A stretch of 64,000 nucleotides of DNA from the NCBI RefSeq assembly GCF_040712315.1, contig NC_134021.1, forward strand, positions 46,151,312-46,215,311. The letters run 5' to 3'. Position 1 is the first letter of the stretch. Every line of letters begins with the position of its first letter. Both the position numbers and the translations under genes were made by a program. This DNA comes from Castanea sativa (taxonomy: Eukaryota; Streptophyta; Magnoliopsida; Fagales; Fagaceae). Shown here piece by piece: positions 44,701 through 56,700 of the stretch. The notes under the pieces were generated by a model. That model was not told where the DNA came from. It was given only the letters and a program-made list of their open reading frames with translations, and did not search any database.

Positions 44701-47700
44701 CCTCAGGCTCAGGGCTCAGGGCTCAGGCCCAGGGCTCAGGGCCTAGGGCTCAGGCCAGGGCTCAGGGCTCAGGGCCCAGGGCCCAGGGCCCAGGCCTGGC
44801 TCAGGGCTCAGGCTCAGGCCTGTGGCCTGTGGCCCAGGGCTCAGGGCTCAGGGCTCAGGCCCAGGGCTAGGCTCAGGGCTCAGTGGCTCAGGCCTGTGGC
44901 CCAGGCTCAGGGCTCAGGGCTCAGGGCTCAGGGCCTGTGGCCCAGGCCTGGCCCAGGCCCAGGGCCCAGGGCCCAGGCTCAGGGCTCAGGCTCAGGCCCA
45001 GGGCCCAGGCCTCAGGGCCTCAGGGCTCAGGGCCTCAGGCCTCAGGCCTCAGGGCCCAGGGCCCAGCCTAGGCTCAGGGCCTGCTCAGGCCTAGGCCTGT
45101 GGCCTAGGCCCAGGCTCAGGCCCAGGGCCTAGGCCCAGGCCTAGGCCTAGGCCCAGGCTCAGGTGGCCTGTGGCTCAGGGCTCAGTGGCCCAGGGCTCAG
45201 TGGCCCAGGCCTAGGCCCAGGGCTCAGTGGCTCAGGCCCAGGGCTCAGGGCCTCAGGCCTAGGCCTGTGGCTCAGTGGCCCAGGCCTGTGGCCTCAGGGC
45301 CTAGGCCCAGGCCTAGGGCCCAGGCCTAGGCTCAGGGCTCAGGCCCAGGGCCTAGGCCCAGGGCCTAGGCTCAGTGGCTCAGGGCCCAGGGCTCAGGGCC
45401 TGCTCAGGGCCCAGGGCCTAGGGCTCAGTGGCCCAGGGCCTAGGCCTGTGGCCCAGGCTCAGGCCTGTGGCCTGTGGCCTAGGCTCAGGGCTCAGGGCTC
45501 AGGCCTGTGGCCCAGGCCCAGGGCTCAGGCTCAGGGCCCAGGGCCCAGGGCCCAGGCCCAGTGGCCCAGGGCCTAGGCTCAGTGGCTCAGGGCTCAGGCC
45601 TCAGGCTCAGGGCTCAGGCCTCAGGCCCAGGGCTCAGGCCCAGGCCCAGGGCTCAGGGCTCAGGGCTCAGGCCCAGGGCCTGTGGCTCAGGCCCAGGCTC
45701 AGGCCCAGGGCTCAGTGGCCTGTGGCCCAGGCCTAGGCTCAGGGCTCAGGGCCCAGGCTCAGGCCCAGGGCTCAGGCTCAGGGCCCAGGCCTAGGCTCAG
45801 GGCTCAGGCTCAGTGGCCCAGGCTCAGGCCCAGGGCTCAGTGGCCCAGGCCCAGGGCTCAGGGCCCAGGGCTCAGGGCTCAGGGCTCAGTGGCTCAGGGC
45901 TCAGGCCCAGGGCTCAGGCCCAGGCTCAGGGCCCAGGCCCAGGGCCCAGGGCCTCAGGCCTCAGGGCTCAGGGCTCAGGCCTGGTGGCCCAGGGCTCAGG
46001 GCCCAGGCCTGTGGCCCAGGGCCCAGGCCTGGCTCAGGCCCAGGGCTCAGGGCCCAGGCCCAGGCCTAGGCCCAGGGCTCAGGGCTCAGGCCCAGGGCCC
46101 AGGCCTCAGTGGCCCAGGCCTAGGCTCAGGGCCCAGGCCTGTGGCCCAGGCCTAGGCTCAGGCCTGTGGCCTGTGGCCCAGGGCCCAGGCCTGTGGCTCA
46201 GGGCCCAGGCCCAGGGCTCAGGGCTCAGGGCCTAGGCCTAGGCCCAGGGCCTCAGTGGCCCAGGCCTGTGGCCTCAGGCTCAGTGGCTCAGGCCCAGGCC
46301 TAGGGCTCAGGCTCAGGCTCAGGCCCAGGGCCCAGGCCTGTGGCTCAGGCCCAGGCCCAGGGCTCAGTGGCCCAGGGCTCAGGGCTCAGGCTCAGTGGCC
46401 TAGGGCTCAGGGCTCAGGCCCAGGGCCCAGGCTCAGGCCTAGGCCCAGGGCTCAGGCTCAGGCTCAGGCCCAGGCCTGTGGCCTGTGGCCCAGGCTCAGG
46501 GCTCAGGGCTCAGGCTCAGGCCTAGGCTCAGTGGCCTAGGCTCAGGGCTCAGGGCTCAGTGGCTCAGTGGCCTAGGCTCAGGGCTCAGGCCTCAGGGCTC
46601 AGGCCTGGTGGCTCAGGCCTGGTGGCCCAGGGCTCAGGCCTGTGGCCCAGGCTCAGGCCTAGGCTCAGGCTCAGGCCTCAGGGCTCAGGGCTCAGGGCCT
46701 GGTGGCTCAGGGCCTGTGGCCTGGCCCAGGCCTGGTGGCCCAGGGCTCAGGCTCAGTGGCTCAGGGCTCAGGGCTCAGGGCTCAGGGCCTAGGGCTCAGG
46801 CCTGTGGCTCAGGCTCAGGGCCTGTGGCCCAGGGCTCAGGGCCTGTGGCCCAGGCCCAGGGCTCAGGGCTCAGGGCTCAGGCCTGTGGCCTGGTGGCTCA
46901 GGGCTCAGGCCTGTGGCCCAGGGCTCAGGGCTCAGGCCTCAGGGCTCAGGGCCTGGTGGCCCAGGCCTGTGGCTCAGGGCTCAGTGGCTCAGGCCCAGGC
47001 CTCAGGGCCCAGGCCTCAGGGCCTCAGTGGCCCAGGGCTCAGGGCTCAGGCCCAGGGCTCAGGGCCCAGGCTCAGGGCTCAGGGCTCAGGCCTGTGGCCC
47101 AGGGCTCAGGGCTCAGTGGCCTAGGCCCAGGCTCAGGCCCAGGGCTCAGTGGCCCAGGCCTGTGGCTCAGGGCCTCAGGCCTCAGGCCTAGGCTCAGGGC
47201 TCAGTGGCCCAGGCCCAGGCTCAGGCCTGTGGCCTGTGGCTCAGGCCCAGGGCCCAGGCCCAGGCCCAGGGCTCAGGCTCAGGCCCAGGCCTGTGGCCCA
47301 GGCCCAGGCCCAGTGGCCTGTGGCCCAGGCCTCAGGGCCCAGGCCCAGGCCTCAGGCCTCAGGGCTCAGGGCCTGTGGCCCAGGGCCCAGGCCCAGGGCC
47401 TGGTGGCCCAGGGCCCAGGGCCCAGGCCTCAGGGCCCAGGCCTCAGGGCCCAGGCCTAGGCCCAGGGCTCAGGCCCAGGCTCAGGCCTGTGGCCTGTGGC
47501 TCAGGGCTCAGGGCTCAGGCCTCAGGCCTAGGCCCAGGCTCAGGCCCAGGGCTCAGGGCCTCAGGCCTGGCCTGTGGCCCAGGGCTCAGGGCTCAGGCTC
47601 AGGCCCAGGCTCAGGCTCAGGGCCCAGGCCCAGGCCGGCTCAGGCCCAGGCCTAGGCCCAGGCCTGTGGCTCAGTGGCTCAGGCCCAGGGCTCAGGCTCA

Positions 47701-50700
47701 GGGCTCAGGGCCCAGGGCTCAGGGCCCAGGCCTCAGGCCTGTGGCTCAGGGCTCAGTGGCTCAGGGCTCAGGCCCAGGCCTGTGGCCCAGGCTCAGGGCT
47801 CAGGCCTAGGGCTCAGGGCTCAGGGCCTCAGGGCCTGGCTCAGGGCTCAGGCCTGGCTCAGGGCCTAGGCTCAGGGCCTGGTGGCCTAGGGCTCAGGGCT
47901 CAGGGCCTGTGGCTCAGGGCTCAGGGCCTAGGGCTCAGGCCTGGTGGCTCAGGGCTCAGGGCTCAGGCTCAGGGCCTCAGGCTCAGTGGCCTGGTGGCCC
48001 AGGGCCTCAGGGCTCAGGGCTCAGGGCCCAGGGCTCAGGCCCAGGGCTCAGGGCTCAGGGCTCAGGGCCTAGGCCCAGGGCTCAGGGCTCAGGGCTCAGG
48101 CCTGTGGCTCAGGGCCCAGGCCTCAGGGCCCAGGCCTCAGGGCCCAGGGCTCAGGGCTCAGGCTCAGGGCTCAGGCCCAGGGCTCAGGGCTCAGGGCCTC
48201 AGGCTCAGTGGCCTAGGCCCAGGGCTCAGGGCCCAGGGCTCAGGGCCTGTGGCCCAGGCTCAGGGCTCAGGGCCTGGTGGCCCAGGGCTCAGGGCTCAGG
48301 CTCAGGCCCAGGCCCAGGGCTCAGTGGCCTCAGGCCTCAGGCTCAGTGGCTCAGGCCCAGGGCCCAGGGCTCAGGGCTCAGGCCTAGGCCCAGGGCCCAG
48401 GCCCAGGCCCAGGGCCCAGGGCTCAGGCCCAGGGCCCAGTGGCCCAGGGCTCAGGGCCCAGGCCTGTGGCTCAGGGCTCAGGCTCAGGCCCAGGCCCAGG
48501 GCTCAGGGCTCAGGCCCAGGCCTGTGGCCCAGGGCTCAGGCCCAGGCCCAGGCTCAGGGCCTAGGCCTAGGCCTGTGGCCCAGGCTCAGTGGCCTAGGCT
48601 CAGGGCTCAGGGCTCAGGGCCTAGGCCCAGGCCTCAGGGCTCAGGCCCAGGCCTGTGGCCTGTGGCCCAGGGCTCAGGGCTCAGGCCTCAGGCCCAGGCC
48701 TAGGCTCAGGGCTCAGGGCTCAGGGCTCAGGCTCAGGCCTGTGGCCCAGGGCTCAGGGCCTCAGGGCTCAGGCCTGTGGCCCAGGCCTCAGGGCCCAGGC
48801 CCAGGCTCAGTGGCCTGGCCTGTGGCCTAGGCCTAGGCTCAGGGCTCAGGGCTCAGGGCTCAGTGGCCCAGGCTCAGGGCCTAGGCCCAGGCCTCAGGGC
48901 TCAGTGGCTCAGGGCTCAGGGCTCAGGGCTCAGGCTCAGGCCCAGGGCTCAGTGGCCTCAGGCCTAGGCTCAGGCTCAGGGCTCAGGCCTCAGGCTCAGG
49001 GCTCAGTGGCCCAGGGCTCAGTGGCTCAGGGCCCAGGGCTCAGGGCTCAGGCTCAGGGCCCAGGCCTGTGGCCCAGGCCTCAGGCCCAGGCCTAGGGCTC
49101 AGGCTCAGGGCTCAGTGGCTCAGGGCTCAGGCCTGTGGCTCAGGGCCTCAGTGGCCTCAGGGCTCAGTGGCCTAGGCCTCAGGCTCAGGGCTCAGGCTCA
49201 GGGCTCAGGGCCCAGGGCCCAGGGCTCAGGGCTCAGGGCCTAGGGCTCAGGGCCTGTGGCTCAGGGCCCAGGCCTGGTGGCCCAGGGCTCAGGCCCAGGG
49301 CCCAGGGCTCAGGCCTGTGGCCCAGGGCTCAGGGCCCAGGCTCAGGCCCAGGCCTAGGCTCAGGGCCCAGGGCTCAGGGCCCAGGGCTCAGGCCCAGGGC
49401 TCAGGGCTCAGGCCCAGTGGCCCAGGCTCAGTGGCCCAGGGCCTAGGCTCAGGCCCAGGCTCAGGCTCAGGCCCAGGGCTCAGGGCCCAGGCCCAGGCCC
49501 AGGGCCTAGGCCTCAGGGCCTCAGGCTCAGGGCCTGTGGCCTGTGGCCTGGTGGCCCAGGGCCTAGGCCCAGGGCCTGTGGCCCAGGCCTCAGGCCTCAG
49601 TGGCCTAGGGCTCAGGGCTCAGGCTCAGGGCCTCAGGCCTCAGGGGCCTCAGGGCCTGGGCTCAGGGCCTAGGCTCAGGGCTCAGGGCTCAGGGCTCAGG
49701 CCTGTGGCCCAGGCCCAGGGCCTCAGGGCCTGTGGCTCAGGGCTCAGTGGCTCAGGGCTCAGGCTCAGGGCTCAGGCCCAGGGCCCAGGCCCAGGCCTCA
49801 GGCTCAGGGCTCAGGGCCTGGTGGCCCAGGGCCTAGGCTCAGTGGCCCAGGGCTCAGGGCCTGTGGCCCAGGGCTCAGGGCTCAGGGCTCAGGCTCAGGC
49901 TCAGGGCCTGGTGGCCTAGGCCCAGGGCTCAGGGCCCAGGCCTAGGGCTCAGTGGCCCAGGGCTCAGGCTCAGGGCCCAGGGCCTCAGGCCTGTGGCTCA
50001 GGGCTCAGGCTCAGGGCCTCAGTGGCCTCAGGCTCAGGGCTCAGGCCTAGGCTCAGGCCTAGGCTCAGGGCTCAGGGCTCAGGCCCAGGGCTCAGGGCTC
50101 AGGGCCTCAGGCCTGTGGCCTCAGGCTCAGTGGCTCAGGGCCCAGGGCTCAGGGCCTGTGGCCCAGGGCCTAGGCCTCAGGGCTCAGGGCTCAGGGCTCA
50201 GTGGCCTAGGCTCAGGCTCAGGGCTCAGGCTCAGGGCCCAGGGCTCAGGGCCTGTGGCTCAGGGCTCAGGCCCAGGGCTCAGGCTCAGGGCCTAGGCCTG
50301 TGGCCCAGGGCTCAGGCTCAGGGCTCAGGCCCAGGGCTCAGGCCCAGGCTCAGGGCCCAGGGCTCAGGGCTCAGGCCCAGGCCTGTGGCCTGTGGCTCAG
50401 GCTCAGGCTCAGGGCTCAGGGCTCAGGGCCCAGGGCTCAGGGCTCAGGGCTCAGGGCTCAGGGCTCAGGCCCAGGCTCAGGCCCAGGGCTCAGGCTCAGG
50501 CCTGTGGCCCAGGGCTCAGGGCCCAGGCCCAGGCCCAGGCCTGTGGCTCAGGGCTCAGGGCTCAGGGCTCAGGGCCCAGGGCTCAGGGCCTGTGTGGCTC
50601 AGGGCTCAGGGCCCAGGCCCAGGGCTCAGTGGCTCAGGGCCCAGGGCCTAGGCTCAGGCTCAGGCCTAGGCTCAGGGCTCAGGGCTCAGGGCCTGTGGCC

Positions 50701-53700
50701 TAGGGCTCAGGGCTCAGGGCTCAGGGCCCAGGGCTCAGGGCTCAGGCCTGTGGCCAGGGCTCAGTGGCCAGGGCCCAGGGCTCAGGGCTCAGGCCCAGGG
50801 CCTAGGCTCAGGGCTCAGGGCTCAGGGCTCAGGCTCAGGGCCCAGGCCTAGGCCCAGGGCTCAGGGCCCAGGCCTGGTGGCCCAGGGCCTGTGGCCCTAG
50901 GCCTAGGCCCAGGGCTCAGGGCCTCAGGGCCTAGGCTCAGGGCCCAGGGCTCAGGGCCCAGGGCTCAGGCTCAGTGGCCTGTGGCTCAGGGCTCAGGCCC
51001 AGGGCTCAGGGCCTAGGCCTGTGGCCCAGGGCTCAGGGCCCAGGGCTCAGGCTCAGTGGCCCAGGCCTCAGGCCCAGGGCTCAGGGCTCAGGGCTCAGGC
51101 CTGTGGCTCAGGCCCAGGGCTCAGTGGCTCAGGGCCTAGGGCTCAGGGCTCAGGGCCCAGGCCCAGGCCCAGGGCTCAGTGGCCCAGGGCTCAGGCCCAG
51201 GGCCCAGTGGCCTAGGCCCAGGGCTCAGTGGCCCAGGGCCCAGGCCCAGGCCCAGGGCTCAGGCCCAGTGGCCCAGGCCTCAGGGCTCAGTGGCCTGTGG
51301 CCCAGGGCTCAGGGCCTAGGCCCAGGGCCTCAGGCCCTGGTGGCCTAGGCCCAGGGCTCAGGGCTCAGGGCTCAGGCCCAGGCCTAGGCCCAGGGCTCAG
51401 TGGCCTAGGCCTAGGCCCAGGGCCTAGGCTCAGGGCTCAGGGCCTGGTGGCCCAGGGCTCAGGCCTGTGGCCTCAGGGCTCAGGGCTCAGGCCTGTGGCC
51501 CAGGGCCTGGTGGCTCAGGGCTCAGGCTCAGGGCTCAGGCCTGTGGCTCAGTGGCCCAGGGCCCAGGGCTCAGGGCCCAGGGCTCAGGGCCTAGGCCCAG
51601 GGCTCAGGGCCTAGGGCTCAGGGCTCAGGGCCTAGGCCCAGGGCCCAGGGCCCAGGGCCCAGGCCTGGTGGCCTAGGCCCAGGCTCAGGGCCCAGGGCCC
51701 AGGCCCAGGGCTCAGGCCTGTGGCCTGTGGCCTAGGCTCAGGCCCAGGCCCAGGGCTCAGGCCTGTGGCCCAGGCTCAGGCCTAGGCTCAGGGCTCAGGG
51801 CTCAGGGCCTGTGGCCTGGTGGCTCAGGGCCTAGGGCTCAGGCCCAGGCTCAGGCCCAGGCCCAGGCCTAGGCCCAGGCTCAGGCCTGTGGCTCAGGGCT
51901 CAGGGCTCAGGCCTGTGGCTCAGGGCTCAGGGCCCAGGGCTCAGGGCTCAGGCCTGTGGCTCAGGGCTCAGGGCTCAGGGCCTCAGGGCTCAGGGCCTGG
52001 CCTGGCTCAGGGCTCAGGCCCAGGGCCTGTGGCCCAGGGCCTAGGCTCAGGGCTCAGGCTCAGGGCTCAGGGCTCAGGCTCAGGGCCTAGGCTCAGGCCC
52101 AGGCCTAGGCCCAGGGCTCAGGGCTCAGTGGCCTGTGGCTCAGGGCTCAGGCCTGTGGCCCAGGGCCTCAGGGCCCAGGGCTCAGGGCTCAGGGCTCAGG
52201 GCCCAGGCCCAGGGCTCAGGCTCAGGCTCAGGGCCCAGGGCTCAGGCCTGTGGCCTGTGGCTCAGGGCTCAGGCTCAGGGCCTAGGCCCAGGCTCAGGGC
52301 CTGGCTCAGTGGCCCAGGCCCAGGCCTGTGGCTCAGTGGCTCAGGGCTCAGGGCCCAGGGCTCAGGCTCAGGCTCAGGCTCAGGGCTCAGGCCCAGGGCT
52401 CAGGGCTCAGGGCTCAGGCCCAGGGCCCAGGCTCAGGGCCTGTGGCCTAGGCTCAGGGCCCAGGCCCAGGCCTCAGGGCCTAGGCCCAGGGCTCAGGGCT
52501 CAGGCCTGTGGCTCAGGCCCAGGGCCTAGGCTCAGGCCTGGTGGCCCAGGCCTCAGGGCCCAGGCCCAGGCCTAGGCCTAGGCCTGTGGCTCAGGGCTCA
52601 GGCCTAGGCCTAGGGCTCAGGCCTGGTGGCCTAGGGCCCAGGGCTCAGTGGCCCAGGGCTCAGGGCTCAGGCCCAGGCCTGTGGCCCAGGGCCCAGGGCT
52701 CAGGCCTGTGGCCCAGGGCCTGTGGCCTGTGGCCCAGGCCCAGGCCCAGGGCTCAGGCCCAGGCCTGTGGCCCAGGCCCAGGCTCAGGCCTGGCCCAGGC
52801 CTGGTGGCTCAGGGCCCAGGGCCTAGGGCTCAGGCCTGTGGCTCAGGGCTCAGGCCCAGGGCCCAGGGCTCAGGCCTCAGGGCCCAGTGGCCAGGGCTCA
52901 GGCCCAGGGCTCAGGCCTAGGCCTAGGCCCAGGGTGGCCCAGGCCTCAGGCTCAGGCCTCAGGCCTGGTGGCCTAGGGCTCAGGCCTAGGGCCCAGGGCC
53001 TAGGCCTGTGGCCTAGGCCTAGGCCTCAGGCCTAGGCCCAGGGCCTAGGGCCTAGGCTCAGTGGCCTGTGGCTCAGTGGCCTGTGGCCTGTGGCCTAGGC
53101 CTAGGCTCAGGGCTCAGTGGCTCAGGGCTCAGGGCTCAGGGCTCAGTGGCCTCAGGGCTCAGGGCCCAGGGCTCAGGCCCAGGCCTGGTGGCCCAGGCCT
53201 CAGTGGCCTGGTGGCCTCAGGGCTCAGGGCTCAGGCCTCAGTGGCTCAGGGCCCAGGGCCTAGGCCCAGGCTCAGTGGCCCAGGGCTCAGGGCCCAGGCC
53301 TCAGTGGCCTAGGCTCAGGGCTCAGGGCTCAGGGCTCAGGGCTCAGGCCTGGTGGCCTCAGGCCTAGGCTCAGGGCTCAGGGCTCAGGGCTCAGGCTCAG
53401 TGGCCTAGGGCTCAGGGCTCAGGCTCAGGCCTGTGGCTCAGGGCTCAGGGCTCAGGGCCCAGGCCTGTGGCCTAGGGCTCAGGGCTCAGGGCTCAGGCTC
53501 TAGGCCTCAGGGCTCAGGCTCAGGCCTAGGCTCAGTGGCCTAGGCTCAGGGCCTCAGGCCTGTGGCCTCAGGGCCTAGGCCTCAGGGCTCAGGCCTAGGG
53601 CCCAGGGCTCTAGGCCCAGGCCCAGGGCTCAGGGCCTGTGGCTCAGGGCCCAGGCTCAGGGCTCAGGCTCAGTGGCCTGGCCTGTGGCCCAGGGCTCAGG

Positions 53701-56700
53701 GCCCAGGGCCTAGGCTCAGGCTCAGGGCTCAGGGCCCAGGCCCAGGCCTGTGGCTCAGGCCTCAGGCCCAGGCTCAGTGGCTCAGGCCCAGGGCTCAGGG
53801 CCCAGGCCCAGGGCTCAGGCCCAGGGCCCAGGCTCAGGCCTGTGGCTCAGTGGCCCAGGGCTCAGGCCTAGGCTCAGGCCTGTGGCTCAGTGGCTCAGGG
53901 CCTGTGGCTCAGGCCCAGGCCTGGTGGCTCAGGGCCCAGGCCCAGGCCTCAGGCTCAGGGCCCAGGCCTAGGCTCAGGCCTGGTGGCCCAGGCCTGTGGC
54001 CCAGGCCTCAGGCCTGTGGCCCAGGGCCTCAGGCCCAGGCTCAGGGCCCAGGCCTGGTGGCTCAGGGCTCAGTGGCCTAGGCCTGGCCTTGTGGCCCAGG
54101 GCTCAGGCCTGTGGCCCAGGCCTAGGCCCAGGGCTCAGGCCTGTGGCCCAGGCCTCAGGCTCAGGGCTCAGGGCTCAGGCCTAGGCCTAGGCCCAGTGGC
54201 TCAGGGCTCAGGGCTCAGGCTCAGGCCCAGGGCTCAGGGCCCAGGCCTCAGGCCTGTGGCCCAGCTCAGGCCTAGGCCTGTGGCCCAGGCCTAGGCTAGG
54301 CCCAGGGCTCAGTGGCTCAGGGCTCAGGCCCAGGGCTCAGTGGCCTAGGCCCAGGGCTCAGGGCTCAGGGCTCAGGGCTCAGGCCTCAGGGCCCAGGCCC
54401 AGGGCTCAGTGGCCCAGGCCCAGGCTCAGGGCTCAGGGCTCAGGGCTCAGGGCTCAGTGGCCCAGGCCTAGGCCCAGGCTCAGTGGCTCAGGGCTCAGGG
54501 CCTAGGCTCAGGCCCAGGCCCAGGGCTCAGGCCCAGGGCCCAGGGCTCAGGGCTCAGGGCCTAGGCCAGTGGCTCAGGGCTCAGTGGCCTAGGCTCAGGG
54601 CCTCAGTGGCTCAGTGGCTCAGGCCTAGGCCCAGGCCTGTGGCTCAGGCCTCAGGGCTCAGGCCTCAGGGCTCAGGGCCTCAGGCTCAGGGCTCAGGGCC
54701 TGTGGCCTGTGGCTCAGGGCTCAGTGGCCTAGGCTCTAGGCCCAGGGCTCAGGCTCAGGCCTGGCCTGGCCCAGGGCTCAGGGCTCAGGGCTCAGGGCTC
54801 AGTGGCTCAGGGCCAGGCCCAGGGCTCAGGGCTCAGGCCTAGTGGCTCAGGGCCTGTGGCTCAGTGGCTCAGGCCCAGGGCTCAGGCCCAGGCTCAGTGG
54901 CCCAGGCTCAGGGCTCAGGGCTCAGGGCTCAGGCTCAGGGCTCAGGCCCAGGGCTCAGGCCTGTGGCCCAGGGCTCAGGGCCTAGGCCTGTGGCTCAGTG
55001 GCCCAGGGCTCAGGCTCAGGGCCTGTGGCCCAGGGCTCAGGGCTCAGGCCCAGGGCCCAGGGCTCAGGGCTCAGGCCTGTGGCCTAGGCTCAGGGCCCAG
55101 GCCTAGGGCCCAGGGCTCAGGGCCCAGGCCCAGGGCCCAGGCTCAGGGCCCAGGCCTGTGGCCCAGGCCTGTGGCCCAGGGCCCAGGGCTCAGTGGCCTA
55201 GGCTCAGGGCTCAGGCCTAGGGCTCAGGGCTCAGTGGCCTGGCCTAGTGGCCCAGGGCTCAGGCCCAGGCCCAGGCCTGTGGCTCAGTGGCCTCAGGCCC
55301 AGGGCCCAGGGCTCAGGGCTCAGTGGCTCAGGCCTCAGTGGCCTAGGCCAGGCTCAGGCTCAGGGCTCAGGCCTCAGGCCCAGGGCCTCAGGGCTCAGGG
55401 GCTCAGTGGCTCAGGCTCAGGGCTCAGGGCCTAGGCCTAGGCCTAGGCTCAGGCTCAGTGGCTCAGGGCCTAGGCCCAGGGCTCAGGGCTCAGGCCCAGG
55501 GCTCAGGGCTCAGTGGCTCAGGCCTCAGGGCTCAGGCCTGGTGGCCCAGGGCTCAGGGCTCAGGGCCTAGGCCTAGGCCCAGGGCTCAGTGGCCTCAGTG
55601 GCCCAGGCTCAGGCTCAGGGCTCAGGGCTCAGTGGCTCAGTGGCCTAGGCCTGTGGCTCAGGGCCTAGGCTCAGGGCTCAGGGCTCAGGGCTCAGGGCTC
55701 AGGCCTGTGGCTCAGGGCTCAGGCTCAGTGGCCTAGGGCTCAGGGCTCAGGCCTCAGTGGCTCAGGGCTCAGGGCCTAGGCCTAGGGCCTAGGGCCCAGG
55801 GCTCAGGGCTCAGTGGCCCAGGGCTCAGGCTCAGGGCTCAGGGCTCAGGGCCTGGTGGCTCAGTGGCTCAGGCTCAGGGCTCAGGCTCAGGGCCCAGGCC
55901 TGTGGCCCAGGCTCAGGGCTCAGGCCTAGGCTCAGGGCCAGGGCAGCTCAGTGGCCTAGGCTCAGTGGCCTGGTGGCTCAGTGGCCTAGGCTCAGTGGCT
56001 CAGGCTCAGGCCTGTGGCTCAGGCTCAGGCTCAGGGCCTCAGGGCCAGGCTCAGGGCCTCAGGGCCTGTGGCTCAGGCCTGGGCCCAGGGCTCAGTGGCC
56101 CAGGGCTCAGTGGCCCAGGGCCCAGGGCCCAGGCCCAGGCCTGGTGGCCTGTGGCCAGGCTCAGGGCCCAGGCTCAGGGCTCAGTGGCTCAGGCCTCAGG
56201 CCCAGGGCTCAGGGCCCAGGCCCAGTGGCCAGGGCTGTGGCCAGGGCCTCAGGGCTCAGGGCCTCAGGCTCAGGGCTCAGTGGCTCAGGCTCAGGGCTCA
56301 GGCCCAGGCCTGGTGGCCCAGGCCTCAGGGCTCAGGCCCAGGCTCAGGCCTGTGGCCCAGGCTCAGGCTCAGGCTCAGGCCTGTGGCCTGTGGCCCAGGG
56401 CCTCAGGGCTCTGTGGCCTAGGCCCAGGCCCAGGGCCTGTGGCCCAGGCCCAGGGCTCAGGGCTCAGGCCTCAGGCCCAGGCTCAGGCCTGTGGCCCAGG
56501 GCTCAGTGGCTCAGGCCTGTGGCCTAGGCCTGGTGGCCTGTGGCCTAGGCCTAGGCCCAGGCCCAGGGCTCAGGGCCCAGGCTCAGGGCTCAGGCTCAGG
56601 CTCAGGCCCAGTGGCTCAGGCTCAGGGCCTGTGGCTCAGGCCCAGTGGCTCAGTGGCTCAGGGCTTCCAGGGCTCAGGGCCTAGGCTCAGTGGCCTAGGC